Below, piece by piece: positions 1 through 8,370 of a stretch of DNA of 14,285 nucleotides (its first letter is position 1; every line of letters begins with the position of its first letter). Source of the DNA: Saccoglossus kowalevskii. Taxonomy: Eukaryota; Hemichordata; Enteropneusta; Harrimaniidae. A program made the position numbers and the translations under genes. The notes under the pieces were generated by a model, which saw only the letters and a list, made by a program, of their open reading frames with translations, was not told the DNA's origin and made no database searches. Location of the stretch: NCBI RefSeq assembly GCF_000003605.2, contig NW_003143805.1:189797-204081 (forward strand), written 5' to 3'.

Positions 1-476
1 TCCATTTTAAAGTACGTGTGCAAGGTGTTGTCGATTTCAAAGTACGTGTGCAAGGTGTTGTCGATTTCAACGTACGTGTGCAAGGTGTTGTCGATTTTAA
101 CGTACGTGTGCAATGTGTTGTCAATTTTAAAGTACGTGTGCAAGGTGTTGTCCATTTTAAAGTACGTGTACAAGGTGTTGTCGATTTCAAAGTACGTGTG
201 CAAGGTGTTGTCGATTCAAAGTACGTGTGCAAGGTGTTGTCCATTTTAAAGTACGTGTGCAAGGTGTTGTCGACGTCAATGTACGTGTGCAAAGTGTTGT
301 CGATTTTAAAGTACGTGTGCAAGGTGTTGTCGACGTCAACGTACGTGTGCAAGGTGTTGTCGATTTCAACGTACGTGTGCAAGGTGTTGTCGATTTCAAC
401 GTACGTGTGCATTTTTTTTATTTCGACGTACGTGTGGAAGGTGTCCATTACGACGTACGTGTTTACATTTCGACAT
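1..476. repeat. 30-bp tandem satellite array
   Basis: A tandem array with a 30-base period fills the left edge of the window. The unit can be read as GTACGTGTGCAAGGTGTTG followed by a variable TCGATTTCAAA-like part. About 14 regular copies are visible, at 11, 41, 71, 101, 131, 161 and 191, then one base out of phase from 220 onward at 250, 280, 310, 340, 370 and 400. Decayed copies follow to about 476. Variants occur at fixed positions (AGTACG or CGTACG; TCGATTTCAA, TCCATTTTAA or TCGACGTCAA). The GTCGACGTCAA variant recurs 60 bases apart near 270 and 330, which hints at a local two-unit repeat. Because 30 is a multiple of 3, several frames on both strands stay open by chance; these are not treated as genes. 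The array runs off the left edge, so its full size is unknown. Confidence 0.95.
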
Positions 477-563
477 ACTCATATGCATGAACCCCACAAT
501 GAAGTGCTTGAATGACGTCATTGTAAAGGTGCGCCCCTAACCGAACCTACTGCACCCACGCTT

Positions 564-617
564 GTGTTGTCGATTTCGGCGTTCGTTTGCAAGGTGCTGT
601 CGATTTGGACATACGTG
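564..617. repeat. Detached decayed copies of the 30-bp satellite
   Basis: GTGTTGTCGATTTCGGCG, TTCGTTTGCAAGGTGCTG and TCGATTTGGACATACGTGA match the unit of the array at the window start with several substitutions. About two copies are separated from the main array by roughly 90 bases of unrelated sequence. This suggests an insertion into the array edge or decay of the intervening copies. Confidence 0.8.
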
Positions 618-2233
618 ACACAACAATACGGTGCTAGAATAACTTGAGGGAAATTTTTACTAAAAACAATATTTTACTTTTTCTTTTTACTTTTCTACTC
701 TTTCTCTAGTATCACAAAGCTCACTGTAACCATGGAACTATAAACCTGTACGATGCCTCGATGCCCCACTTCCAAAAATACGCTTCTAGTATGTGCTCGT
801 ACTAAAACATACTATAATACTGTACACTAAAAACATACCTAGTAATTACTAGAAAATATGGTAGATAACAATTCGGTGAGCAAAATATAGTGATGTGTCA
901 GCAAGACTCTGGCTCACGTGTCACGTGTCACATAAGGAATCAAAGTTGTCGTAAATGGTGATGACCCCCTATACAAAATAGATAATGGCCCTTAGTAGTA
1001 ATGTTGGAAGAAGAACAATCTGTATTAAATCTCAGAAATTAATACTTTTTTAGTTGTCTGAGATTAAATATTCATGGTTAAAAGTCGTTGATTTTTTTTT
1101 TTAAACGCAATAACTTAAAGATAAAAATGTGAACAAAAGGCTCTGATTTCATGTGTACGCGAAAAAAAATGCACACCTTTTACTACAATAATTCCTCACC
1201 TGATTCGATGACCAAAAGTTCATCAAATTTTTCTTATGCAACCTCACTTGCAAAACTGCATATTCTTTGATCAAAACACGTCCAGTTGTTTATGTTCATC
1301 TGATAAATTAACTTTTTTTCAGGATGAATATGTATGAGATTTTGTGAACATATCTCATGTTTTGGAGACTTAATGTGAAGATCATTTCGAATCAAATATT
1401 GATTGAATTGGAAGTTCTTTTTTTTTCTGATACAAACATGATTTGGAACTCACTCAACAGAACTCATTATTACAGAGTGAAAATATATATGTAGTCAGTG
1501 AACACTGGATAATCGTTGTTACTGCAAGTACATTAATCATAGACAATTACCGTGTTCACATCTTTGTTTTGTGAAGAAAAATGGGTCCTGAATTTGAGTG
1601 CCAAATTATCTTATTTCAAACTAGGCAGACTGGCAATGTGTGTCAAATTTAAGACAATTTATGATATTATATTGACGTATGTACGCTGTTAAACTATAAG
1701 TATGCTGATTAAATCCAACATAGAGCTAACAAGTGATTAACTTCATGTTCCAACAAGTTTATACGTACAGTATGTATATTATTGTGACATTTTACATGCA
1801 TTTACCAGACTTGTCAACTATTATTGCTCGATTGAAAAGCACAGAAATATATGGTCAACCTAATGATTGCCTATCAGCGCCATAACTTAAGTTTTATGTC
1901 GCCAAATAATAGAAAGATTATGTGACTAAGCTTTTGCTAAATTAAAAAAAAATAGGCAAACAAGAAGTCGGAAGAAGCTCGAGTAGGAACGCAATACATT
2001 ACAATACATAAATATGAATGCAGTGATTTCCTCTGAGGGAAAGATCTTTTACACTTCAGAGTTTGACGTCATTGTTGGCAGGGCAACTGATACCAAATCA
2101 AAAGATAGAAATACCACGTGACTACCAAAGAGAAGAATGTTATAATAATAGGTATTATCAGCGAGTTTCTTTTGTCAATAACACTTACATTATGTATAAT
2201 TGGAACACATAGACCTCGTGGATATGTTTTAAA

Positions 2234-2236
<3 letters not shown>
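618..2236. other. Unassigned non-coding stretch
   Basis: No gene, RNA or transposon was recognised here. The stretch is AT-rich with several homopolymer T or A runs (about 1089-1102, 1164-1171, 1414-1424, 1942-1951). It contains two adjacent CACGTG motifs (listed separately) and a TGACGTCA motif at 2064-2071. No open frame of useful length with protein-like composition was found. Confidence 0.6.
915..927. promoter_or_regulatory. Two adjacent CACGTG E-boxes
   Basis: CACGTG occurs at 915-920 and again at 922-927, one base apart. The hexamer is the canonical palindromic site for bHLH(-Zip) factors such as MYC/MAX, USF or CLOCK/CYCLE. No neighbouring gene is recognised, so regulatory function is speculative. 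Chance recurrence through a small TCACGTG duplication is a simple alternative. Confidence 0.25.

Positions 2237-2267
<31 letters not shown>
2237..2267. repeat. (CT)n microsatellite
   Basis: An uninterrupted CT dinucleotide run of about 15 units, flanked by AAATCC and GGGGACAGC. It keeps two overlapping frames open on opposite strands, giving Ser-Leu and Arg-Glu runs in translation; neither frame looks like a gene. Confidence 0.97.
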
Positions 2268-2269
<2 letters not shown>

Positions 2270-2689
2270 GGACAGCGTTAAACATGACGAGGCCTGGACA
2301 GACAGGCACACCATTTCCAACACTGTACAATTGTTCTTTCGCTGGAGGTGTGAATCTATGTACACGTATAGAGTATTCAACCGCAATCACTTTCTAGGGC
2401 ACCGCCAACGGAACCGTCTATCGTAGGCGACAAGGCATAATGATAGTATTGTCATCCAGGTAGCTTAGTATATCAACAAGTGCTTTGAAATTATACAATT
2501 AATACGGCATCTTTCTCTAGAAGGAGTTGTTTTAATGTTTTTTCTATTAATATTCTGTTGTTTTTTTTTGTAGATTAATGCATTTTTATTCCTTCCTTAT
2601 TAGTGTATTAATACTGTATGCTTTTTCTATTATCTGTAACCATTGCCATTCCTCCCTACGGGGAGTGAATATGTGTTAATAAATACATG
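2268..2689. other. Unassigned stretch, possibly an older LINE 3' end
   Basis: No gene was recognised. Towards the right the sequence becomes T-rich and ends in CTCCCTACGGGGAG (an imperfect small hairpin, about 2652-2665), then AATAAATACATG. A short hairpin followed by AATAAA and a simple repeat is a common look for the 3' end of CR1/L2-like retrotransposons. It directly precedes the LINE fragment starting near 2690. This reading is inference only. Confidence 0.3.
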
Positions 2690-3740
2690 TATATCTTATA
2701 CGGGCTAAACACGATTCAGAAAACAAACCAATTCACATATCTAGGGGCAATGAACATGACCATGGAAAGATTGGTAGATAAAGCAAAACAAGCTGATGCA
2801 GCAATCAAACCTGTATTAACATCAAACAAGTTAAACATGCTTTTACAATTGAAATTATTTGAGGACACCCAGACACCAATTTTAACTTATGCTGCAGAAA
2901 TTTGGGGAATCAATGGCAGACCAGAGTACTGGGACAAAACGTGTACAGACAAACACCATTTAATGTTCTGTTGACGCTTATTAAATGTTAATAATAGAAC
3001 AAGTAACATTGGTAGTAGAATGGAAATTGGACGACTACCATTACTAGCAAAAATACAACTGAATGCAATCATATACTACCAAAATATTATTAAGAATGGC
3101 CCAATCAGTCTAGTATATGATGCAATAAAAGATCAACAACAAAACAAATATAATGACACATGGTTAATGAATCTGCATAAAATAAAACAACAGTATGATA
3201 TTAAGAATTTAGAAACAATTAAAAAAGACCAGTTTAAACAAAAAGTGAATGAATATTACAATTACAAATGGAACCAAGATAATCAAAGACCAGATTCAAA
3301 ACTAAGAACTTTACTGAAGATAATAACTTTAAGATACATTACTGAAGAAAAATATAAATACTGAACCATGCATTAAAATCCTTCATAATAAAGAAAACAT
3401 TGGTCTATTAGCAAAACCGAGACTAAGTGCCCATAAACTAAACATCGAGATGGGAAGGCACAAAAGACCAAAAAAAAAAAAACCAGAAGACAGAAAATGT
3501 ACTAAATGCAATTTACTTGAGGATGAAATTCATTACACCACAAAATGTAAATTTTACACAGATGAATGAGAGTTGTTATATTCACATATTTCAAAGAAAA
3601 TTAACAATTTTCAACACTGTACAAACAAAGAAAAAATCATTCATATATTGATAACAAACAACAAATATTTACTAACAGAGCTTATCAAATTTATAAAAAC
3701 AGCAAATACCATTAAAGAAAACCACCTAATGGGTCATTAA
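2687..3740 (+). pseudogene. Broken reverse-transcriptase C-terminal region of the LINE
   Basis: The decayed coding remnant reads in two frames. From 2687 one frame gives YLG near residue 19 and ILTYAAEIWG near residue 65, and is interrupted by TGA at 2972-2974. The same frame resumes immediately with a LLNVNNRTSN-type segment, so the TGA is a point nonsense mutation. It continues to TGA at 3362-3364. A one-base frameshift near 3355-3363 then moves homology to the next frame (TEPCIKILHN onwards), including LNIEMGRHKRP and a metal-binding-like pattern C-x2-C-x7-H-x4-C at about 3500-3549. A second in-frame TGA lies at 3567-3569, and the original end is the TAA at 3738-3740. Both nonsense codons sit where related proteins usually have Arg or Lys, consistent with decay of CGA or AGA. 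A 12-A run at 3471-3482 is a further slippage risk. The copy cannot make a working protein. Confidence 0.82.
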
Positions 3741-3906
3741 TATATATTTTTTTACATTATTCCTTGTAACTGTATTGTAGTAGATTTTAGATATCTAAGT
3801 TGTTATGTTTATTTTAACACCTTTATTACATTTCATAAACCAAAATAGATATGTAATCATTCTATAAGGTTGTGATAAAGAATTATCTTATCTTATCGTA
3901 TCTTAT
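2690..3906 (+). mobile_element. 5'-truncated non-LTR retrotransposon (LINE) fragment
   Basis: This is the last part of a LINE on the plus strand: the end of the reverse-transcriptase ORF, a 3' untranslated region and a simple-repeat tail. The coding part starts inside the RT thumb-like region (the FTYLG and ILTYAAEIWG motifs are typical of this place in non-LTR RTs). It runs to a Cys/His-rich C-terminal segment and stops at 3738-3740. About 165 bases of AT-rich 3' UTR follow, then a tail of TTATC units at about 3884-3905. The upstream RT catalytic core and endonuclease are missing, as expected for 5' truncation during target-primed reverse transcription. Target-site duplications were not found. 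The clade cannot be fixed by eye; a CR1/L2/Jockey-like group is plausible. Confidence 0.85.
3741..3906 (+). repeat. LINE 3' UTR and (TTATC)n tail
   Basis: The region is AT-rich and non-coding after the terminal TAA. It ends in GGTTGTGATAAAGAA, then TTATCTTATCTTATCGTATC, a pentanucleotide tail of the kind left at LINE 3' ends. The tail marks the 3' boundary of the insertion and fixes its orientation as plus. Confidence 0.75.
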
Positions 3907-4029
3907 AGTTATGTGCTGACTGCTGACTGAAAACAAAGGTGACTTTTTTGGGCAAAGTATAAAATACATAATGTAAAAGAATTGATAGCATATTTGAATG
4001 TGGTATACGAATACAATATTGATAAAAAA

Positions 4030-4055
4030 CCACGTTGGGCGGTCGCCCAATGTGG
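4030..4055. other. Perfectly paired 12-bp hairpin
   Basis: The arms CCACGTTGGGCG (4030-4041) and CGCCCAATGTGG (4044-4055) pair completely around a 2-base loop, with one G-T wobble as RNA. The GC-rich hairpin stands out in AT-rich surroundings. It could be the centre or end of a decayed foldback element or a cruciform-prone site. No second copy of the arms was seen in the window. Confidence 0.7.
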
Positions 4056-4262
4056 AATAGACACAAATCCACAGAGGTAATATACTAGTATGACCGAAAG
4101 TGCGTATATGATGGTTGTCGAAACCGCACTGGCGATCATGATAAAATAAGTGCATTTTTGTCGCTAACTAATAGGAAGTTTCTATCAGAAGATTTACTCG
4201 GTAGTATTAGATACATCACAGTACGCAGACGGAGTAAATGCGAAGCTACTTGAAACATTGTG

Positions 4263-4308
4263 CCTGATTGGCTATCGAATCCTAACACATAACGGTCAGA
4301 CCAATCAG
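4263..4308. promoter_or_regulatory. Inverted pair of CCAAT boxes
   Basis: CCTGATTGG (4263-4271) and CCAATCAGG (4300-4308) are exact reverse complements with a 28-base spacer. Each contains the core CCAATCA bound by NF-Y. Paired CCAAT boxes are typical of proximal promoters, but no first exon is convincing nearby, so this may be only a short inverted repeat. Confidence 0.3.
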
Positions 4309-5197
4309 GGAGCAGCTTGTTTTTTTCGACATATCAAATTCTGCGTTTGTATGCTTGTGGCGTACCGTGAACGATGAATGTGTGCAACGTGTGTTATATT
4401 TTCCAGTATCGCTAATCCCATTAATTTATATAACTGGCAGATTAACATCGGAAACGGTGTTAGTTGTTACCTTGTTACGCTTTTTTGGGTGTTTGGTAAG
4501 TTATGCTTTGCCGATATTCGCAGTATAACGAGTGGATTCGGCTATAGGTGGATTAGTCCCTCCACAAGAGACTGTGATCACGTGTTATAATGGCGCATAA
4601 TTTGTCAGGCTATTGCTTACTTGTAGACAGTTGCGTTTCCATGTAGAGAAACAGTTTCTTTTTGTTCCCTGCCCCGTTTTCACAGTGAAATAAAAACTGT
4701 TACTATCACATTTTTTAGTTTCACTCGTATCAAAAGAATGAACTGTTCAGTTTTGATAAAATATAATACCGGTATTCTATTCTAACTTGGCATATTTTGC
4801 GTAGCTACTCCCTAGTAGCCACAATTGGCTGAAGAAACAGGGGGGAGTGTAACTTAGTGTTGGAATTGCTTCGTTGTCAATCCCTACAAGGGTAGGGGAT
4901 TACAACTGTCTTTTACCTCCATGCTTTGATGGATGGTGTTTTCTAAGGTCTATGGCTCACGTGGCCCGTCTGCCGAACGAGTAGTGTGTCGTTTCGCCCG
5001 TGAATACAATCATGCACGCATAACCGTGGAACACTATTTTTTACTGTGAATATCACAGTCACATGCCATTGCGATCGAGAATAACAAAATACTTGATCTT
5101 AGTGTAAATACTAATCGCAATATATAACTCACCACGTGTATTAAAAGCTGAATAAAGAAAAATATTTAGTAAGCCGATTTATGATTGTCCATATCAG

Positions 5198-5241
5198 TAA
5201 AATTAAAATTAAAAAAAAAAGTTATTAAAAAAAAAAAGTTC
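5198..5241. repeat. A-rich duplicated segment
   Basis: ATTAAAAAAAAAAGTT occurs twice back to back, differing by one A. It is a simple low-complexity duplication without other content. Confidence 0.6.
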
Positions 5242-6769
5242 TGATCTCATGATAGCTCGGGGCAGACCATTTAGATTCCCGTGGAACTACGCATGGCATT
5301 TGAGTTTCAACAACGGCAATTGTGTTTAGTGGGCGTTGTCACTGGCACTGATGCATTCAACCAATTGCCCTGTTTAATGAATGGTTGCGTCACGTATTTT
5401 TCGTTCAAAGCTGTGATATATTGTGATATATTGTGTATATGGTAATAAATTAATTAAAAAATAATAAATTAGGTACATATAACAATTTCAAAACAACATA
5501 CGCAATTTCAACCATAACCTGTGAACGTTGTGAACAGTGGTCACAGCATCATAGACCTTAGAAAAAAGGGACGTGCAACTGCGGTACGTATAAAAATGTC
5601 TATGACAGAACCAACATGTCAAGTTTGGGATAATATCAGCATATGCGTTACTGTGCTAGCTTCATTGGAAGCACTGCAGTAAGCATTCATTTGTATGTGT
5701 TTTTTCTAGACTATAACAGTGCTATAAGAATATGGGAAAATAAGCTAGTTTATTTTGTAGAAGATGACGTGCACGTACTACACGCAACTCAGTCGTCCTC
5801 GCGGGAAAATGAAATCCACAACGGCAACAAACCACCCAAACCGCAGCAACAAACTACCAATCTATTGCATACGTCATGTTGCAAAATCATGTGAAACCCG
5901 AATTCCTTTGAAATCTTTCTTCCTTGAAGGTATTCAAGGTATCTTCTGAAGTGGTACGAGCTTTCAAACACAGAGCGTATTCATCCGTGTCTCTAGCCGT
6001 AGAGGACGTTTATTTATGGCTCCATCCATCAAAGTGGACTCGTTGTAGTTCGCGAGGCATACTGATCTAGCCGCCGTCTTCTTAGTAAAGAATGACATCG
6101 TCAAAACACACGGAAAATATATTTGAACATTTTCATACACCGTACCCCCCCCCAATTTCAGAAAGTCTTGAACGGTTTTTATATAAAACATTATAAACCT
6201 TTTATAAATTTCAAATGACGGTTAAAAACAACTTTAACCAATCACAATGCCTTTAGTGAATGAATACTCGCGGTATAGAAATCCACAATAATCAGCGTGT
6301 ACTTTGATCCGCCGTAACAATGTCCCTGCTACCTGAAAATAAATGTGTTTTACAATTTAAGCATTCGCTGCCGAACTGTGGTGATTATACTGCTTGTAAA
6401 AAAAAACGAATTCTGCAAACGAATAGTTTGAAGCGTTGTCGGTGTGTGCAATTGATGGGGCCCAGTGTGCCACGCTAATCGACCGTAGTCGAGGGAAAGA
6501 CATAGAGATACAATAGGCGTTACCAAAATAAAGTCTTCTCTCGCCAATGAAAAATTCTTCTGATAATTTGAATGAAATGTGAGAGAAAATAGTTTTATAA
6601 AATTTCTTTTAGAAACATCCATGGCTTTGTGAAATTCGATGTACTACCTGTAGCCATAAACACTCATAGTAACGCGTTCGATTTTTAAACAATGCATATT
6701 ACATGCGTTATACATGTCACATGGGACCACATGTGCGATGACTGTGATCATTATTTTTATTCTCAGTGC

Positions 6770-6770
<1 letters not shown>
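5242..6770. other. Unassigned stretch, no convincing gene
   Basis: Several open frames of 60-90 codons lie here, overlapping on both strands, and none has a recognisable motif. One short frame beginning ATGTCTATGACAG at 5596 runs up to a GTAAGC donor-like site at 5679-5684, just after a TATAAAA motif at 5589-5595. It could be a first exon but has no matching downstream exon. A C-run (about 6145-6154) and the CCAAT motif near 6239 are the only other marks. Confidence 0.5.

Positions 6771-6827
<57 letters not shown>
6771..6827. repeat. (AC)n microsatellite
   Basis: A pure AC dinucleotide run of about 28 units. It produces artificial Thr-His and Cys-Val open frames on the two strands, which are not genes. 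Confidence 0.98.
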
Positions 6828-6830
<3 letters not shown>

Positions 6831-6854
6831 CAAAACAAAACAAAACAAAACAAG
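6826..6854. repeat. (CAAAA)n pentanucleotide repeat
   Basis: Five CAAAA units plus a partial copy directly abut the AC run. The compound microsatellite probably arose by slippage from the end of the dinucleotide repeat. Confidence 0.93.
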
Positions 6855-7502
6855 CGAATACGCATCCCCAGGAAGATCCAGACGCTTGAAAGCCATGTGG
6901 AAAAAATGCGACACCAGAGAAGTTTAGAAGATTGATAACAACTTTACATAAAGAATTGACAAATGCATTTAGCATTTTTTTGAAGCGAAAATTGTATGAA
7001 ATATTGTTTCTGTGGGTGTAAACACAGTAAATATGACACGTTGATATTGAGAATGTATACGTCATGGTTTTTAGCGACAAGAACGATAAGTTCTCAATGT
7101 TATCACTACCAAAATTATTCAAAATTGTTGACAAGACAGTTTAAGGAGATGTTTCCTGGCACTATCGCAAGTATAGACGCTATATACATACTTTACTCGG
7201 TGTGGGACAATAAACTTCAACTGTAACACATAAATCCACCTGCGTCCTTTCTAAGAGTACGTGTTTACTGATCGTGAGACCTGATTCGGGTCCCACATAG
7301 AATTTAATATTCGGATTTTTTGTTCTTTATTTTTCATCAACTGACAATGGCTGTTTTTTGCTTTTTCCACGATCCATGTGACAGCTTCTTTGGATTTTGC
7401 AACAAAATGTATATACTTATGTTGAGGGACTGTAATACTAGTAAGCAAATCATAGCTGAAGGGAGGAAATGAGGCCGCCTATACATCGTCCCTATAAATT
7501 GC

Positions 7503-7514
7503 GCCCTCTAGCGA
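7503..7514 (-). promoter_or_regulatory. CTCF-like core motif
   Basis: On the minus strand the bases read TCGCTAGAGGGC. This fits the bilaterian CTCF core consensus CCASYAGRKGGC at all but one or two positions, including the invariant AG-R-K-GGC half. It is a motif match by eye; chance occurrence cannot be excluded. Confidence 0.25.
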
Positions 7515-7542
7515 GGAAGCACTAGATTACTAACAAGTAAAT

Positions 7543-7563
7543 CACGGTTACTAAGTAACCGTG
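7543..7563. other. 9-bp perfect palindrome with 3-base spacer
   Basis: CACGGTTAC (7543-7551) and GTAACCGTG (7555-7563) are exact reverse complements around TAA. A dimeric protein site or a small cruciform is possible. It is not part of any element recognised here. Confidence 0.75.
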
Positions 7564-7650
7564 CGTAAATGAACATTGACGCTGCAGGTCGGCGTCTTCT
7601 ACACCGATCTGACGCATATCGCACAAGGTGTCCCAAAATCGGATAGTAAG

Positions 7651-7664
7651 GTGTCATATGACAC
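7651..7664. other. 14-bp perfect palindrome
   Basis: GTGTCATATGACAC is fully self-complementary with no spacer and contains the E-box-like CATATG. It lies about 90 bases from the 7543-7563 palindrome. Function unknown. Confidence 0.75.
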
Positions 7665-8200
7665 AGGTTTGTGCTGGGACAGTGCTTCCTGTGACGAAAC
7701 AATGTTAAATGGACGTAAGGAATTCGCCTGTTAATAAAAACGAACGCCTACAAAATCAAACCGAATTGATGACATGAACGAATTGCTTAGACCCACACGT
7801 CGTGTTGACGCCACAGGCTCACTTCATCACTAGAAGGCATGATTTGTAGAGAAACAAAAAATACAGGAAATGATAATTTGGAATTACACTAACCAATTCC
7901 CCAATTAACAATACCGTTGTATGTCAAATCTGTTAGCATCTAATACGGAACAGAATGGTCAAGATCAAACGTCGTATAACATATTTCTGATACCCAGAGA
8001 TTGTTTTGAGTAATACAAATATCAATGTGCGCACGCCAATCTTGTAAATTACATATTACATCATTCTTATTGGTTTTTATCCGATAAAGTAAAATGTATC
8101 GTCTATAAATGATGTACAATAGATGATGAATCATCATGGATATCATACATTAGCTACCGGAATCACTGAATGCTAGTTCCCAGGGCTAGTACACATTTTT

Positions 8201-8235
8201 AGTCCCCGTTCGGACGCAGTCCGAAAACGGGGACT
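8201..8235. repeat. Terminal hairpin of element A
   Basis: AGTCCCCGTT, CGGAC, loop GCA, GTCCG, a two-base AA bulge, then AACGGGGACT. This gives 15 base pairs. The outer arm is also the terminal repeat matched at 9559-9568, so the terminal sequence occurs three times in the element: twice here and once at the far end. Confidence 0.9.
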
Positions 8236-8250
8236 TATGTTTTGACCTCC

Positions 8251-8294
8251 GTGTGTCCGTGCGTGCGTGCGTGCGTCTGTGCGTGCGTCCGGAC
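8251..8294. repeat. GTGC-rich low-complexity tract of element A
   Basis: Tandem GTGC and GTCC tetramers follow GACCTCC, just inside the hairpin. A similar GTCC/GTCG-rich tract sits at the same place in element B when read on the minus strand (11809-11851). Confidence 0.85.
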
Positions 8295-8370
8295 CTGTAT
8301 CTTAGAAATGCCTGGACCAATCACAATCAAACTTCACACATACATCATACATGATATTATACACATGCAC

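Larger units (their letters stand above)
3907..5197. other. Unassigned stretch with palindromes
   Basis: No gene is supported. A tandem heptamer (TGCTGAC twice, at about 3914-3927) lies just after the LINE tail. A strong 12-bp hairpin is at 4030-4055 and an inverted CCAAT pair at 4263-4308; both are listed separately. A 70-codon open frame at 4378-4590 has no recognisable motif and no clear splice or promoter context, so it is not called. Confidence 0.55.
6855..8200. other. Unassigned stretch, no convincing gene
   Basis: Open frames at 6996-7226 (plus), 7251-7448 (minus) and 7508-7702 (minus) show no recognised motif, signal peptide or splice context. A small GC-richer island at about 7470-7700 contains two perfect palindromes and a CTCF-like motif, listed separately. 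The right end abuts element A at 8201. Confidence 0.5.

Noticed and set aside
18-515. Long repetitive open frames on both strands over the 30-bp satellite
   Set aside because: Several frames stay open at once because the period is a multiple of 3; the decapeptide repeat has no codon signal, and no start or splice context.
1-617. CRISPR-like array
   Set aside because: The repeats are contiguous 30-base units without unique spacers, and the genome is eukaryotic.
2069-2426. Overlapping open frames on opposite strands across the (CT)n run
   Set aside because: Both are held open by the microsatellite and have unstructured flanking residues.
5643-5971. Three overlapping frames on both strands near 5.6-6.0 kb
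   Set aside because: None joins to the candidate exon at 5596 with a plausible intron, and none has recognisable motifs.
6644-7134. Cys-Val and Thr-His rich open frames across the (AC)n run
   Set aside because: Artefacts of the dinucleotide repeat; the frames overlap on both strands.
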